Made by a program: the position numbers and the translations under genes. A stretch of 21,633 nucleotides of DNA from a virus: IMG/VR virus record IMGVR_UViG_3300036791_000758, positions 1-21,633 of that record. One strand, given 5' to 3'. Shown one piece after another: positions 1 to 7,723 of the stretch. The notes below the pieces were generated by a model. The model was not told the origin of the DNA, searched no databases, and worked only from the letters and a program-made list of their open reading frames with translations. The stretch's first letter is position 1. Every line of letters begins with the position of its first letter.

Positions 1-60
1 GTCGTTTTTTGTGTCCTGTAGGCCCAGACTGGGCGGGTTTGTACCGATACGGGCGGGCTG
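1..60. other. Left terminal non-coding segment, probable cos side
   Basis: This short segment lies before the small terminase gene and I see no gene in it. It contains a T6 tract (positions 5-10) in the context CGTTTTTTG, which loosely resembles CGATTTTTTGG near the right edge (21602-21612). In cos phages with an HNH gene just before the small terminase, the cos site lies in this interval. I cannot identify the nick positions or an overhang. Assignment is by position only. Confidence 0.4.
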
Positions 61-357
61 GTGAGTGAACGCCGCCGGTTGGGGCGGGCCGAGGCCGGTT
101 TGGAGCGGGAGCTCCTCGAGCGGCGGGATATCGGCCAGGCCATGCGCGGCCAGCTGCGAGCCCAGGCCCGGGCGGTGGATGTGGCCGAGGCCCGGAACGA
201 TCCGGAGGCGGTGAGCACCGCCAACCGTGTCTACCTCGACTCGCTCAACGCGGCCGGCCTCACCCCGCAAGGCGCCAAACCGGTCGACGCCGTCGATGCC
301 TTCTTGGCCGGACTCATCCGGCCCACCCCCAGCGCTGGCGACCCCCCGAACCCCTGA
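61..357 (+). CDS. Terminase small subunit (putative)
   Basis: Predicted 98-residue protein, GTG start. It is probably the DNA-recognition subunit of the packaging motor, which binds near cos and hands DNA to the large subunit. The N-terminal half is highly charged and helical (many Arg, Glu and Ala up to about residue 60), followed by a short Pro-rich tail. This fits small terminases of actinophages, but no diagnostic motif is visible. The call rests mainly on position: first gene of the late operon, directly before and overlapping a clear large terminase, and preceded across the presumed circular junction by an HNH gene. No strong Shine-Dalgarno precedes the GTG. Confidence 0.65.
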   Translation: MSERRRLGRAEAGLERELLERRDIGQAMRGQLRAQARAVDVAEARNDPEAVSTANRVYLDSLNAAGLTPQGAKPVDAVDAFLAGLIRPTPSAGDPPNP

Positions 358-1726
358 CCGGCTGACGTTCGGGCCGGCGGTGGCCAAACTGGCCGAGGCG
401 TTGGGCAAGCCGTTCATGCCCTGGCAGGCGTATGTCGCTGATGTGGCTTTGGAGGTCGACGCGGCCGGCCGGTTCGCCTACCAGTTGGTGTTGGTGACGG
501 TGCCGCGCCAGTCTGGCAAGACCACGCTGTTCGGGTCGGTGCTCGACCATCGGGGCCTGATCGTCCCCCAGGCCCGCTGCTGGTTCACCCAGCAGTCCGG
601 CAAACACGCGGTGGACTGGCTGATCAACGAGCACTGGCCGCTGCTGGCCCCCTTCGTGCCGAAGGTCCATTTGCGGCGGGCGGCCGGGTCGGAGCACATC
701 AAATGGTTGCCGTCGGGCGGGCTGATCCGCCCCTTTCCGCCCACCCCCGACGGTCTGCACGGCAAAACCTCGGATCTGGTGGTGGTCGACGAGCCGTGGG
801 CGTTCGACCTGGTCAGAGGCACGCAACTGGATCAAGCAATTGTCCCCACTCAAGCTACGAGACCGAACGCCCAGGTGTGGAAGGTATCCACGGCCGGGGA
901 TGCCACCTCGACATGGTGGCTGGGCACGGTGGAGGCCGGTAGGGCCGCCGTCAATGCCGGCCGCACGTCGGGGATCTGCTACTTCGAATGGTCCTGCCCC
1001 GACCGGCTGGACCCGTGCGAGGCGGTCTCATGGCCGGTGTACCATCCCGCCTACGGGCACACGGTGGGACCGGATGCCATGCAGGCGGCGCTGGACATGC
1101 TCGGCCCCGACGAGTTCGCCCGGGCCTACGGCAACAAATGGGTCAGCACCACGGCCCGGGTTATCCCGCTGGCGGCGTGGCGGGCCGCCGCCGACGACAA
1201 CCCGCCCCTACCCGAGGTCGGCCGGCTGGTGTTGGCCTTCGACGTGGCCGTCGACCGCTCCGACGCGGCCATCGTGGCCGGCTGGCGCGACTCGGACGGT
1301 ACCGCCCGGGTGGAGGTGGCCGACCAACGCCCGGGGGCGGGCTGGCTGCTCGAGCGGCTGACCGAGCTGGTGGAGCGGTGGCGGCCGCTGGCGGTGTGTT
1401 TCGACGAGGTCGGCCCGGCCTTGGATGTGGCCGACGCCGCCCGCCGGGCCGGGCTGGAGCTCACCGGGCTGAAAGCCAGAGAGTACGCAGCCGCCTGCGT
1501 AGGCCTGCTGGACGCCCTCGTGAGCGACCCGCCCGCCGTCCGGTACCGAACCCACCCGGCTTTGGATGCGGCGGCTAACGACGCCGCCCGGCGGGCTCTG
1601 GGCGACGCCTGGGCGTGGGGGCGGCGCCAGTCGGCCGGGTCGCTGGCCTGTCTGACCGCGGCCACGGTGGCGGTGTGGGGGTTCGATCACGCCCCCGCCG
1701 CCCTGGGCGAGTTCCGCATTCTCTAG
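296..1726 (+). CDS. Terminase large subunit
   Basis: ATPase-nuclease motor that packages DNA into the procapsid and cuts it at the packaging site. With the ATG at 296 the protein has 476 residues. The ATPase half carries a Walker A-like PRQSGKT (residues 70-76) and Walker B VVVDEP with D165/E166. The RNase H-like nuclease half has acidic candidates D316 (AFDVAVDR), D370/E371 (CFDEVG) and D429 (AANDAARR). An upstream in-frame ATG at 227 would add 23 residues that look like out-of-frame translation of the small terminase gene, so I prefer 296, although the overlap is still 62 bp. A GTG at 380 is another possibility. Family identity is secure; the start is not. Confidence 0.93.
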   Translation: MPSWPDSSGPPPALATPRTPDRLTFGPAVAKLAEALGKPFMPWQAYVADVALEVDAAGRFAYQLVLVTVPRQSGKTTLFGSVLDHRGLIVPQARCWFTQQSGKHAVDWLINEHWPLLAPFVPKVHLRRAAGSEHIKWLPSGGLIRPFPPTPDGLHGKTSDLVVVDEPWAFDLVRGTQLDQAIVPTQATRPNAQVWKVSTAGDATSTWWLGTVEAGRAAVNAGRTSGICYFEWSCPDRLDPCEAVSWPVYHPAYGHTVGPDAMQAALDMLGPDEFARAYGNKWVSTTARVIPLAAWRAAADDNPPLPEVGRLVLAFDVAVDRSDAAIVAGWRDSDGTARVEVADQRPGAGWLLERLTELVERWRPLAVCFDEVGPALDVADAARRAGLELTGLKAREYAAACVGLLDALVSDPPAVRYRTHPALDAAANDAARRALGDAWAWGRRQSAGSLACLTAATVAVWGFDHAPAALGEFRIL

Positions 1727-1731
1727 TTATC

Positions 1732-1759
1732 CGTAATAGCCGGCGGTGACGGCATTACG
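1732..1759 (+). other. Stem-loop between terminase and portal genes
   Basis: CGTAAT (1732-1737) plus GCCG (1739-1742) pairs with CGGC (1750-1753) plus ATTACG (1754-1759). This gives a 10-bp stem with one bulged A (1738) and a 7-base loop. It lies in the 44-base gap between the large terminase and portal genes. No U-tract follows, so it is not a normal intrinsic terminator. An RNA-processing, attenuation or protein-binding element is possible. Confidence 0.45.
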
Positions 1760-1770
1760 CTGGGCGTTCG

Positions 1771-2988
1771 GTGTCTCTGACCTGGTCGCGCAACCCCGGA
1801 CCGTGGCCGCTGGGGCGCACCTCGGCCGGGGCGCCGTCGTTGCGGTTCGCCCCGCCGGACGGCACCAACGCCATGGTCGGCCCGTTCGTGTGGGACGCCA
1901 CCTCGGCCCGCCAGATCCCGGCCGTGGCCCGCTGCCTGCAGGTCTATTCCGGTTTGGTCCGCCAGATGAAAATGGACGCCTACCGCGGGGAGGTGAAGCT
2001 GCCCCGACCCCGGCTGCTGGAACGGCCGGACCCTTTGAACGCCGGCTCCTGGTTTGTCGGCATATCGGTCGAGGACTATTTGATGTCCGGCAACGCCGTG
2101 TCGCTGGTCACCTCGCGGGGGGTGGACGGCTGGCCGGTGTCGGTGCAGTACCTGCCCATCAACTACGTGTACATCGTGTGGGTGCCCGGCCAGGCGTTGC
2201 CGGATTACTACTTTTACGGCCAGCCCCTCAACACCGACGACGTCATCCATGTCAAACGGGGCGCGGACCGGTGGTTCGGGGCGGTGCGGGGGGTGGGGAT
2301 CGTGGAGGAGGCGCTGGGCACGCTGGACCGCGTGGCCATGGAAGAGGTGTACGAGGCGGCCACCCTGGCCGGCGCCGCCGTACCCAGCGTGGCGATCATC
2401 ACCCCGCAGGCCACGTTGACCCAGGATGTGGCCGATCAGGCCGCCGACTCCTGGGAGGTCAAGTACGGCGGCCCGAACCGGCGGCCGGCCATTCTCCCTA
2501 ACGGCACGCAGGTGATCCCGCTGGCCTGGTCGCCTTCGGACACGCAGCTGATCGAGGCCCGCCACATGTCGTTGACCGATATCGCCAACCTGTTCAACAT
2601 TGACGCCTACTGGCTGGGGGCGCCGGTGGCCGGGATGACTTACAAGACGGCCAGCCCCCAATATCAGCAGGTGTTGCGCACCTCGCTGGAGCCGGTTTTG
2701 TCCGACCTGGAGGACGTGTGGTCGTGGGCGTGGCTGCCGCGCGGCCAGACCATCCGTTTCGACCGCAACAAACTGCTCTCCGACGACCTGACCGTCACCT
2801 CCAACGCCGCGGTGGCCACCTACAACGGCAAGATCGTCACCCTCGACGAGGCCCGGGCCATGCTCAACCTGCCCCCCACCGACGAGGACACCGGACCGCC
2901 GGCCCCGCCACCCCCGCCGCCGCCCGTACCACCACCCGCCGAGCCGGCCCCGGCGGCCACCCAACCCGAGGAGGTGCCGGCCGCATGA
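1771..2988 (+). CDS. Portal protein, HK97 family
   Basis: Predicted 405 residues, GTG start. It forms the dodecameric ring at the capsid vertex through which DNA enters and leaves. Typical HK97-type features are visible: the core with LMSGNAVSLV and YLPINYVYIV segments, DDVIHVKR near residue 155, the stretch ending in LFNIDAYWLG, and the late TYNGKIVTLDEARAMLNLPP segment that many actinophage portals carry. The last 30 or so residues are an unusually Pro/Ala-rich tail with a run of seven prolines, probably disordered. It sits between the terminase and protease genes, and its stop overlaps the protease start as ATGA. Confidence 0.93.
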   Translation: MSLTWSRNPGPWPLGRTSAGAPSLRFAPPDGTNAMVGPFVWDATSARQIPAVARCLQVYSGLVRQMKMDAYRGEVKLPRPRLLERPDPLNAGSWFVGISVEDYLMSGNAVSLVTSRGVDGWPVSVQYLPINYVYIVWVPGQALPDYYFYGQPLNTDDVIHVKRGADRWFGAVRGVGIVEEALGTLDRVAMEEVYEAATLAGAAVPSVAIITPQATLTQDVADQAADSWEVKYGGPNRRPAILPNGTQVIPLAWSPSDTQLIEARHMSLTDIANLFNIDAYWLGAPVAGMTYKTASPQYQQVLRTSLEPVLSDLEDVWSWAWLPRGQTIRFDRNKLLSDDLTVTSNAAVATYNGKIVTLDEARAMLNLPPTDEDTGPPAPPPPPPPVPPPAEPAPAATQPEEVPAA

Positions 2989-3605
2989 CCGACCCCGAAC
3001 AACGCGACTTCACCGCCGTGCTTGAGCTCCGCGACCTGCAGGCCGTCGGCCACGGCCGGCCGTACAAGTACCTGGAGGGCCGGGCCGTCCCCTACGGCGA
3101 GTGGGCCACCGTCCACACCGGGTTCGGGGCGTTTTTGGAGCAGCACCGCCACGGCTCGTTTAAACGGTCGACCAGCCCGGCCCGCTCGGCGTCGCCGTTG
3201 CCGTTGCTGCTGTTCCACGACAACCGGTCGTTTCCGATCGGTCACGCCGAGTCGTGGTCGCATCCGGGCGACGGCCTGCATGGGGTGTGGAAGTTGAACG
3301 AATCGGCGGAGGCGCAGCGGGCCGCGCAGGCGGCCGAGGCCGGCGACCTGATCGGCCTGTCTATCGGGTTCAACGATTCGCGGCCCCCGGCCTGGGAGGA
3401 CGGCGACCCGTTCTCCGATGATCCCGACGAGCTGCCCCGGGTCACCCGGGTGGAGTCCCGGCTGGTGGAGGTGTCGATGACCCCGACCCCGGCGTTCGAG
3501 AACGCCGAGGTGACCATGGTCCGCTCGGCCTGGCGGCCCCCGACCCCGGCGGAACGTCAGGTGGATCGCTGGCGCAGGATCGCCGATCAGTTACGCTCCG
3601 GTTAG
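2985..3605 (+). CDS. Prohead protease, HK97 family
   Basis: Predicted 206 residues. Serine protease (herpesvirus-assemblin-like fold) that digests the capsid delta domain during maturation. The start at 2985 overlaps the portal stop as ATGA; an open frame continues upstream but is out of frame with the portal and is not coding. Visible motifs are GRAVPYGEW (residues 32-40), LLLFHDN with candidate catalytic H78, GLSIGF with candidate nucleophile S126, and VEVSMTPTPAFENAEV, a typical HK97 protease signature near the C-terminus. It lies directly before the capsid gene, as expected. Confidence 0.93.
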   Translation: MTDPEQRDFTAVLELRDLQAVGHGRPYKYLEGRAVPYGEWATVHTGFGAFLEQHRHGSFKRSTSPARSASPLPLLLFHDNRSFPIGHAESWSHPGDGLHGVWKLNESAEAQRAAQAAEAGDLIGLSIGFNDSRPPAWEDGDPFSDDPDELPRVTRVESRLVEVSMTPTPAFENAEVTMVRSAWRPPTPAERQVDRWRRIADQLRSG

Positions 3606-3738
3606 AAAGCGACGCACGCGGCCGACCCCGCCCGTCCCCCGGCGACCCCCCGGGCCGTAAAAGGCCCCCTGGCCGCCCCGGACGCTGGCCCTTCGGCAAG
3701 CCCCGCCGGCTGACACCAACTACGCGGAGGTTTGACCG
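3606..3738. promoter_or_regulatory. Non-coding leader before capsid gene with hairpin and strong RBS
   Basis: This 133-base gap is the largest between head genes. I see no start codon giving a credible peptide. It contains a hairpin GGGCC (3652-3656), loop GTAAAA, GGCCC (3663-3667), with no U-tract after it. A GGAGG Shine-Dalgarno (3727-3731) precedes the capsid ATG. Together these suggest a leader tuned for high capsid expression, by a promoter, RNA processing or structure. No convincing -35/-10 pair is visible. Confidence 0.45.
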
Positions 3739-5100
3739 ATGAATCCTGTACTTGACCGTCTACGCGTCCAGCGGGCCGAACAAATGGCGGCCATGGACGC
3801 GGTGCTGTCTCAGGTGTCCGACGACCGGGACCTGGTCGACGCCGAAAAATCTTTGTTGACGGCCACCCAGCAGCGTTTGGGCGAGATCGACGCCCAGATC
3901 AAACCTTTGGCCGACTACGAGGACATGCGGGCCGCCCACGAGGCCGCCGCCGCCTCGTTGCCCCAACCGCGCGGCGACCGGCTGCCGGCCCAGCCCCGCC
4001 GCCTGGACGCCGAGTCCCGCGGGTTCGTGTACGCCTCGGCCGGCTCGTTTCTGGTGGACTATCTGCGGGCGCATGGGATCACCGATCGGGGCAACCCGGA
4101 TCCGGCCGCGGCGGCCAGGATCGCCCAAACCCGGGCGGTGGCCGACCAGAAGACCACCGACACTACCGGCGTGCTGCCCACCCCCATCGTCGGCCAGGTC
4201 GTCAACCTGATCGACGCTAACCGGCCTTTCATCTCGAGCCTGGGCGGCGCCAAAGCGTTGGACAACATCCCCGGCGCCACCTTCACCCGCCCCAAGATCA
4301 CCACTCACACCACCGTGGGCCAGCAGGTCCCGGCCGGCGGGGCCGGCGAAAAAACGCAGCTGCCGTCCCAGAAGATGACGATCAGCCCGGTGTCGTTCGC
4401 CAAGAATACCTACGGCGGCACCGTCGACATCTCAAGACAGGACATCGATTGGACCAGTCCGTCAGCGTGGGACATTTTGGTTCGAGATCTGGCCAACGTC
4501 TACGCCGTGCAAACCGAGACGGCGGCGGCGGCCGCCTTCAAGACGGCGGCCACGGCCACCGCGGTGGTGGTGGCCACCAACGACCTGAAAGGCTGGACGC
4601 TGGCGTTGTACACGGCGGCTATGCACGCCTATTCGGCCGGGTTCATGATGCCCGACCGGATTTGGTGCTCGCTGGACGTGTGGGCCGCCCTCGGCTCGCT
4701 GGTCGACGTGGCCCGGGTGGTGCTGCCGCAGAACACCACCGACGAGATGAACGCCCCCGGCACCTCCACCCTGGCCTCTTTCCGGGGCGACATGCTGGGC
4801 GTCCCCCGGGTGGTGGTCCCCACCTTCGTGGCCGGGACCTGCATCGTCGGTAACTCGTCGCTGTTCGAGGTGTACGAGCAAGTCATAGGCCTGTTGTCGG
4901 TGATCGAGCCCAGCATCCTGGGGGTGCAGGTGGCCTACGGCGGCTATGTGGCCTGGGGTGCCCTGCAGGGCGCCGCCCTGGTGCCGCTGACCCCGCCGGC
5001 CGGCATGCCGACCATGCTCGAGGCCGACGAAGAGCCGCCCGCCGACGAACCCGACGCGGCGCTGTCGCCCGGTCCGGGCGCCGCGGCCCGCAAACGGTAA
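3739..5100 (+). CDS. Major capsid protein, HK97 fold
   Basis: Predicted 453 residues; builds the icosahedral shell. The N-terminal 75 or so residues are charged and coiled-coil-like (LSQVSDDRDLVDAEKSLL, then QQRLGEIDAQI), which matches the delta (scaffold) domain removed by the protease encoded upstream. The HK97 core follows from about residue 95, with VLPTPIVGQVVNLIDANRPF, the segment NTYGGTVDISRQDIDWTSP, and LGVPRVVVPTFVAGTCIVGN. The C-terminal 30 or so residues are acidic and Pro-rich, then end in ARKR. A clear GGAGG ribosome-binding site precedes the ATG. The exact cleavage site is not visible. Confidence 0.95.
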   Translation: MNPVLDRLRVQRAEQMAAMDAVLSQVSDDRDLVDAEKSLLTATQQRLGEIDAQIKPLADYEDMRAAHEAAAASLPQPRGDRLPAQPRRLDAESRGFVYASAGSFLVDYLRAHGITDRGNPDPAAAARIAQTRAVADQKTTDTTGVLPTPIVGQVVNLIDANRPFISSLGGAKALDNIPGATFTRPKITTHTTVGQQVPAGGAGEKTQLPSQKMTISPVSFAKNTYGGTVDISRQDIDWTSPSAWDILVRDLANVYAVQTETAAAAAFKTAATATAVVVATNDLKGWTLALYTAAMHAYSAGFMMPDRIWCSLDVWAALGSLVDVARVVLPQNTTDEMNAPGTSTLASFRGDMLGVPRVVVPTFVAGTCIVGNSSLFEVYEQVIGLLSVIEPSILGVQVAYGGYVAWGALQGAALVPLTPPAGMPTMLEADEEPPADEPDAALSPGPGAAARKR

Positions 5101-5105
5101 CCGGA

Positions 5106-5537
5106 GTGGCCTGGACTATCAAACCGGCCGGGTCGTGGGGCATTGCTACCAGCAATGCCCCCGCCACCGACGTGGCCGCGGTGTTGGCGTTGCCCGGATC
5201 GTGGAAGTTCGATCAGTACCCGCAGGGGGCGACGCCAACGCAGCGGCTCTACGTCCGCAAGGACCAGTGGGCCACGCTGGCGGCCACACCAAGCGTCGAC
5301 AGCATCACGCCGACCGGGGGGCCGGTGGCGGGCGGCACGGGCGTGACCATCCGGGGCTCGGGTTTGATCGGTTCGACCGGGGTCACCTTCGGCGGCACCG
5401 CCGCCACCGGCTTTATCGTCAACAGTGACGCCACCGTTACTTGCATCTCGCCCGCCCACGCTGCCGGGGCGGTGCCGGTCGTCGTTTTGAACCCGCGCGG
5501 CAACGTGACCGCGGCCGAGCAGTACACCTACGCCTGA
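5106..5537 (+). CDS. IPT/TIG Ig-like protein, probable capsid-associated
   Basis: Predicted 143 residues, GTG start five bases after the capsid stop. Residues 58-143 form an IPT/TIG immunoglobulin-like domain: SITPTGGPVAGGTGVTIRG, then VTFGGTAATGF, then ISPAHAAGAVPVVVLNP and a final YTYA strand. The first 57 residues are a separate part with no family I recognise and may anchor the domain to the particle. Ig-like domains are well known on phage capsids, tail tubes and tail tips and are thought to aid weak surface binding. Position directly after the capsid gene suggests a decoration role, but a head-tail role cannot be excluded. Confidence 0.7.
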   Translation: MAWTIKPAGSWGIATSNAPATDVAAVLALPGSWKFDQYPQGATPTQRLYVRKDQWATLAATPSVDSITPTGGPVAGGTGVTIRGSGLIGSTGVTFGGTAATGFIVNSDATVTCISPAHAAGAVPVVVLNPRGNVTAAEQYTYA

Positions 5538-5905
5538 TGGCGGTCTGGCCGACGCTCAAGGAGGTTCGGACGTTGCTGCGTTTGCAGCCCGACCCGAACG
5601 AGGACGGCGTCATCCAGACCGCCCTGGCCGCCGCCATCGACTACGGCATTCGCCGCATGGGCTCCACCTATGTGACCAACCCGGACGGCTCGATCACCGA
5701 GACGCCGATCTATCCGGGGGACACCACCGTCCTGCCCGACGCCGCCCACGAGGCCTGCCTGTTCCACGCCGCCCGCCTGTACCGCCGCCGCGACTCCATA
5801 GACGGCACGTTGGGGTTTGCGGACACCGGGCTGATCCGGGTGGGCCGCTACGACCCCGACAAGGACGACCTGTACGCCGTTTGCGCCCCCATGGTGTTCG
5901 GCTGA
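5537..5905 (+). CDS. Head-tail connector (adaptor) protein
   Basis: Predicted 122 residues. Probably the ring protein that docks under the portal after DNA packaging (HK97 gp6 / SPP1 gp15 group). It opens with VWPTLKEVRTLLRLQPDPNEDGVIQTALAAAIDYGIRRMG and has a second helical segment HEACLFHAARLYRRRDSIDG, which is the usual alpha-helical pattern of this group, where RLYRRR-S-G is common. The end FADTGLIRVGRYDPD-D-L also fits actinophage connectors. The ATG overlaps the previous stop by one base (TGATG), and its own stop overlaps the next start the same way. The family call is by pattern and position. Confidence 0.75.
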   Translation: MAVWPTLKEVRTLLRLQPDPNEDGVIQTALAAAIDYGIRRMGSTYVTNPDGSITETPIYPGDTTVLPDAAHEACLFHAARLYRRRDSIDGTLGFADTGLIRVGRYDPDKDDLYAVCAPMVFG

Positions 5906-6300
5906 TGTCCTGGGCCCGGGCGTCGGTGGCGACGGCTATCGCCGCCGACCTGTTCGCGGCCACCGAGGGCGGCGTGACCGCCTTCGCCGACCCGCCGCCC
6001 ACGTTCAACATTCCCGCCTTCATTGTCGGCTGGCCCCAAACGGTGATCTACGACATACCGATCATGGGCGTCGACGAGGTCACCCTGCCGGTCATCACCG
6101 TGGCCGGCCTGCCCGAGGCGGCCGCGGTGGACCAGATGTTGAACACCGCCCGGGCGGCCCTGGAGGCGGACCGCACGCTGGGCGGGCTGCTGGCCCACGG
6201 GGTGTTGGTGGTGACCGGCACCCGCAACTGGCGGGCTCTGCTCGACGTGGGCGGCGGCCAGTATTTGGCCGCCGACCTGATGCTCACCATCCGCATGTAA
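5905..6300 (+). CDS. Tail terminator-like / head-tail joining protein
   Basis: Predicted 131 residues. Features fit tail terminators of siphophages, the hexameric ring that caps the tail tube and joins it to the head: an N-terminal helix (RASVATAIAADLFAAT), a central beta segment, then a helix AAALEADRTLGG-like (residues 82-100) and a beta hairpin ending in LAADLMLTIRM. The order connector, this gene, major tail protein also supports it. No separate head-closure (HK97 gp7-like) gene is visible, so this protein may take that place instead. Confidence 0.55.
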   Translation: MSWARASVATAIAADLFAATEGGVTAFADPPPTFNIPAFIVGWPQTVIYDIPIMGVDEVTLPVITVAGLPEAAAVDQMLNTARAALEADRTLGGLLAHGVLVVTGTRNWRALLDVGGGQYLAADLMLTIRM

Positions 6301-6305
6301 GGAGG
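6299..6305 (+). promoter_or_regulatory. Consensus ribosome-binding site of the major tail gene
   Basis: AAGGAGG, full Shine-Dalgarno, six bases before the ATG at 6312. It is the strongest such site in the tail region and overlaps the preceding stop codon. It fits a structural protein needed in many copies. Confidence 0.8.
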
Positions 6306-6311
6306 AAACAC

Positions 6312-7007
6312 ATGTCAGACAAGAACGGCGGGGTCGGCCTGCTCGACCAGGTCAACCCGCTGGTCGATCCCACCCCGCCGGTGGCCACCCCGCTGATATT
6401 GACCGACGGTTACGTGGAGGTCAACGGCGTCAACCTGCGGTGTTTGGGTTTGCATTTCGAGGTGAACCCGGAGAACAAGCCGGTCACCGTAACCACGTTC
6501 TGTTCGGAAACCGACTATCCGGCCATCATCAAGTGGCATTTCGTGGCCAAGTTCGCCCAGTCGTTCGCTCCTGGGGCGACCGACGCCACCTTGCGGGCCG
6601 CGGTGGCCGCCTACAACGCCAGCCAGCAGCCGGCCCAGTTCAAATGCCGGGCCTACTCGTCCCAGGTGGTGTCGGCCAGCAACCCGCAGTTTTCGGGGTT
6701 TATGATCCCCCAGCCGTACCGGTATATAGGCGGCGACGCCGGCACCCTGTCCGAGGTCGACATCGACTGGATTTTGACGGCCCCGCCGTCGGTTGACACC
6801 GGCGCCGTGACGGCCACCGGGGCCACGGCCGGCTCCCCCGGCTTTTTCACCCCGTCGGGGGCCAACACCCCGGCCAACCTGGCCGCCCTGGCCGGCCTGA
6901 CCGGCACCCCGGCCACCACCTGGGCTACCGGCCAGTATGTGGTCACCGCCGACCGGCTGGCCGCCAACTGGAACGGCACCGCCTTCGTGGCCGGCATCCA
7001 CCCCTAG
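6312..7007 (+). CDS. Major tail (tube) protein
   Basis: Predicted 231 residues; polymerises into the tail tube around the tape measure. Central part: YVEVNGVNLRCLGLHFEVNPENKPVTVTTFCSE-like beta strands near residues 35-70, the segment DATLRAAVAAYNA, and SGFMIPQPYRYIGGDAGTL-E-DIDW, a pattern common in actinophage tube proteins (final strand ending in W-L). From about residue 185 a short extra domain follows: ANLAALAGLTGTPATTWATGQYV, then WNGTAFVAG. Similar appended tryptophan-containing modules occur on several actinophage tail proteins and are probably surface-exposed. Position before the chaperones and tape measure, and the strong ribosome-binding site, support the call. Confidence 0.88.
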   Translation: MSDKNGGVGLLDQVNPLVDPTPPVATPLILTDGYVEVNGVNLRCLGLHFEVNPENKPVTVTTFCSETDYPAIIKWHFVAKFAQSFAPGATDATLRAAVAAYNASQQPAQFKCRAYSSQVVSASNPQFSGFMIPQPYRYIGGDAGTLSEVDIDWILTAPPSVDTGAVTATGATAGSPGFFTPSGANTPANLAALAGLTGTPATTWATGQYVVTADRLAANWNGTAFVAGIHP

Positions 7008-7008
7008 C

Positions 7009-7428
7009 GTGCCGGACGCCGAAATCGTGGGGGTCAAAGCGCTGGTCAAAGACTTCGACCGGATGGCGGCCCCGGCCGGGCCGCTGGCCGCGGCCCTGCG
7101 CACCGCCGGCCGTACCGCTATCACCCCCATCGCCGACGCCGCCCGTAGCGCCGTCCCGCATGTGACCGGCACCCTGGCCGGCTCGGTGGTGGTCGAAACG
7201 GTGAAGCTGGGGGCGAAGGTGGCCATGACCGCCATCTACGCCGGGCCGGTCGACTTCGGCGGCTACCCCGGCGACCGCCCCTACCTGCCCCAAGGCCGCT
7301 ACCTGTACCCGGCCGCGGCCCGCCTCGGCCAGGCCGGCGAACAGGCGTACGCCGACGCCGTGGCCGCCACCCTGGAGCGTTACCCCTGGACCAACGCCAC
7401 CACCGACGCCGGGAGTGTCCATGAGTGA
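7009..7428 (+). CDS. HK97 gp10-like tail-completion protein
   Basis: Predicted 139 residues, GTG start one base after the tube-protein stop. The pattern is that of the HK97-gp10 family (minor structural protein at the head-tail junction): N-terminal GVKALVKDFDRMA, a helix with ALRTAGRTAITPIADAARSA, then GTLAGSV and a region ending in GRYLYPAAARLGQ. Members of this family normally lie before the tube protein gene; here it lies after it. It overlaps the next gene by eight bases. Confidence 0.72.
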   Translation: MPDAEIVGVKALVKDFDRMAAPAGPLAAALRTAGRTAITPIADAARSAVPHVTGTLAGSVVVETVKLGAKVAMTAIYAGPVDFGGYPGDRPYLPQGRYLYPAAARLGQAGEQAYADAVAATLERYPWTNATTDAGSVHE

Positions 7429-7723
7429 AGAGCCGCCGGTCCGTATCGACGCCACCCAGCTGCGCATGCGGCCGTCCGACATGCGCCAACTGACCAAAGC
7501 CACCGGCCGCACCTTCGAACAGCTTTTACAGTCGGACGAGTCGGCCGACAAGTTCCAGGCCATGGCCTTCATGGAGCTGCGCCGCCGCCACCGCGACCTC
7601 GACGCCGACCAGCTGTGGTCGATGGCCGGGGAGGTGGAGATCGAGCTGGGCGACGAGCTGCCGGACCCTACCGCCAACGGGCGGCCGACAATGTCGCTGC
7701 CCTCTGCCGCTACTGGCGAATGA
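7421..7723 (+). CDS. Tail assembly chaperone (gpG-like)
   Basis: Predicted 100 residues from the ATG at 7421; a GTG two codons earlier (7415) would add two residues. In siphophages two overlapping products at this place, before the tape measure, act as chaperones for tape-measure and tube assembly. Features that fit: RIDATQLRMRPSDMRQLTKATGRTFEQLLQ, then a helical middle ending in DADQLWSMAGEVEIELGDEL, with the acidic end common in this family. The downstream reading frame (to 7827) probably forms the longer gpGT-type product by -1 frameshifting. Confidence 0.75.
   Translation: MSEEPPVRIDATQLRMRPSDMRQLTKATGRTFEQLLQSDESADKFQAMAFMELRRRHRDLDADQLWSMAGEVEIELGDELPDPTANGRPTMSLPSAATGE

Noticed and set aside
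1723-2964. Minus-strand open frame of 413 codons over the portal gene, and a similar one over 10808-12217
   Set aside because: Both are exact antisense shadows of well-recognised structural genes; their text is low-complexity Gly, Arg, His and Val.
4478-4492. TTCGAG-containing stretches resembling a tRNA T-loop, here and near 20370
   Set aside because: They lie in the capsid and C5-methyltransferase genes and have no acceptor or anticodon pairing around them. I found no tRNA gene and no tRNA-like att site.
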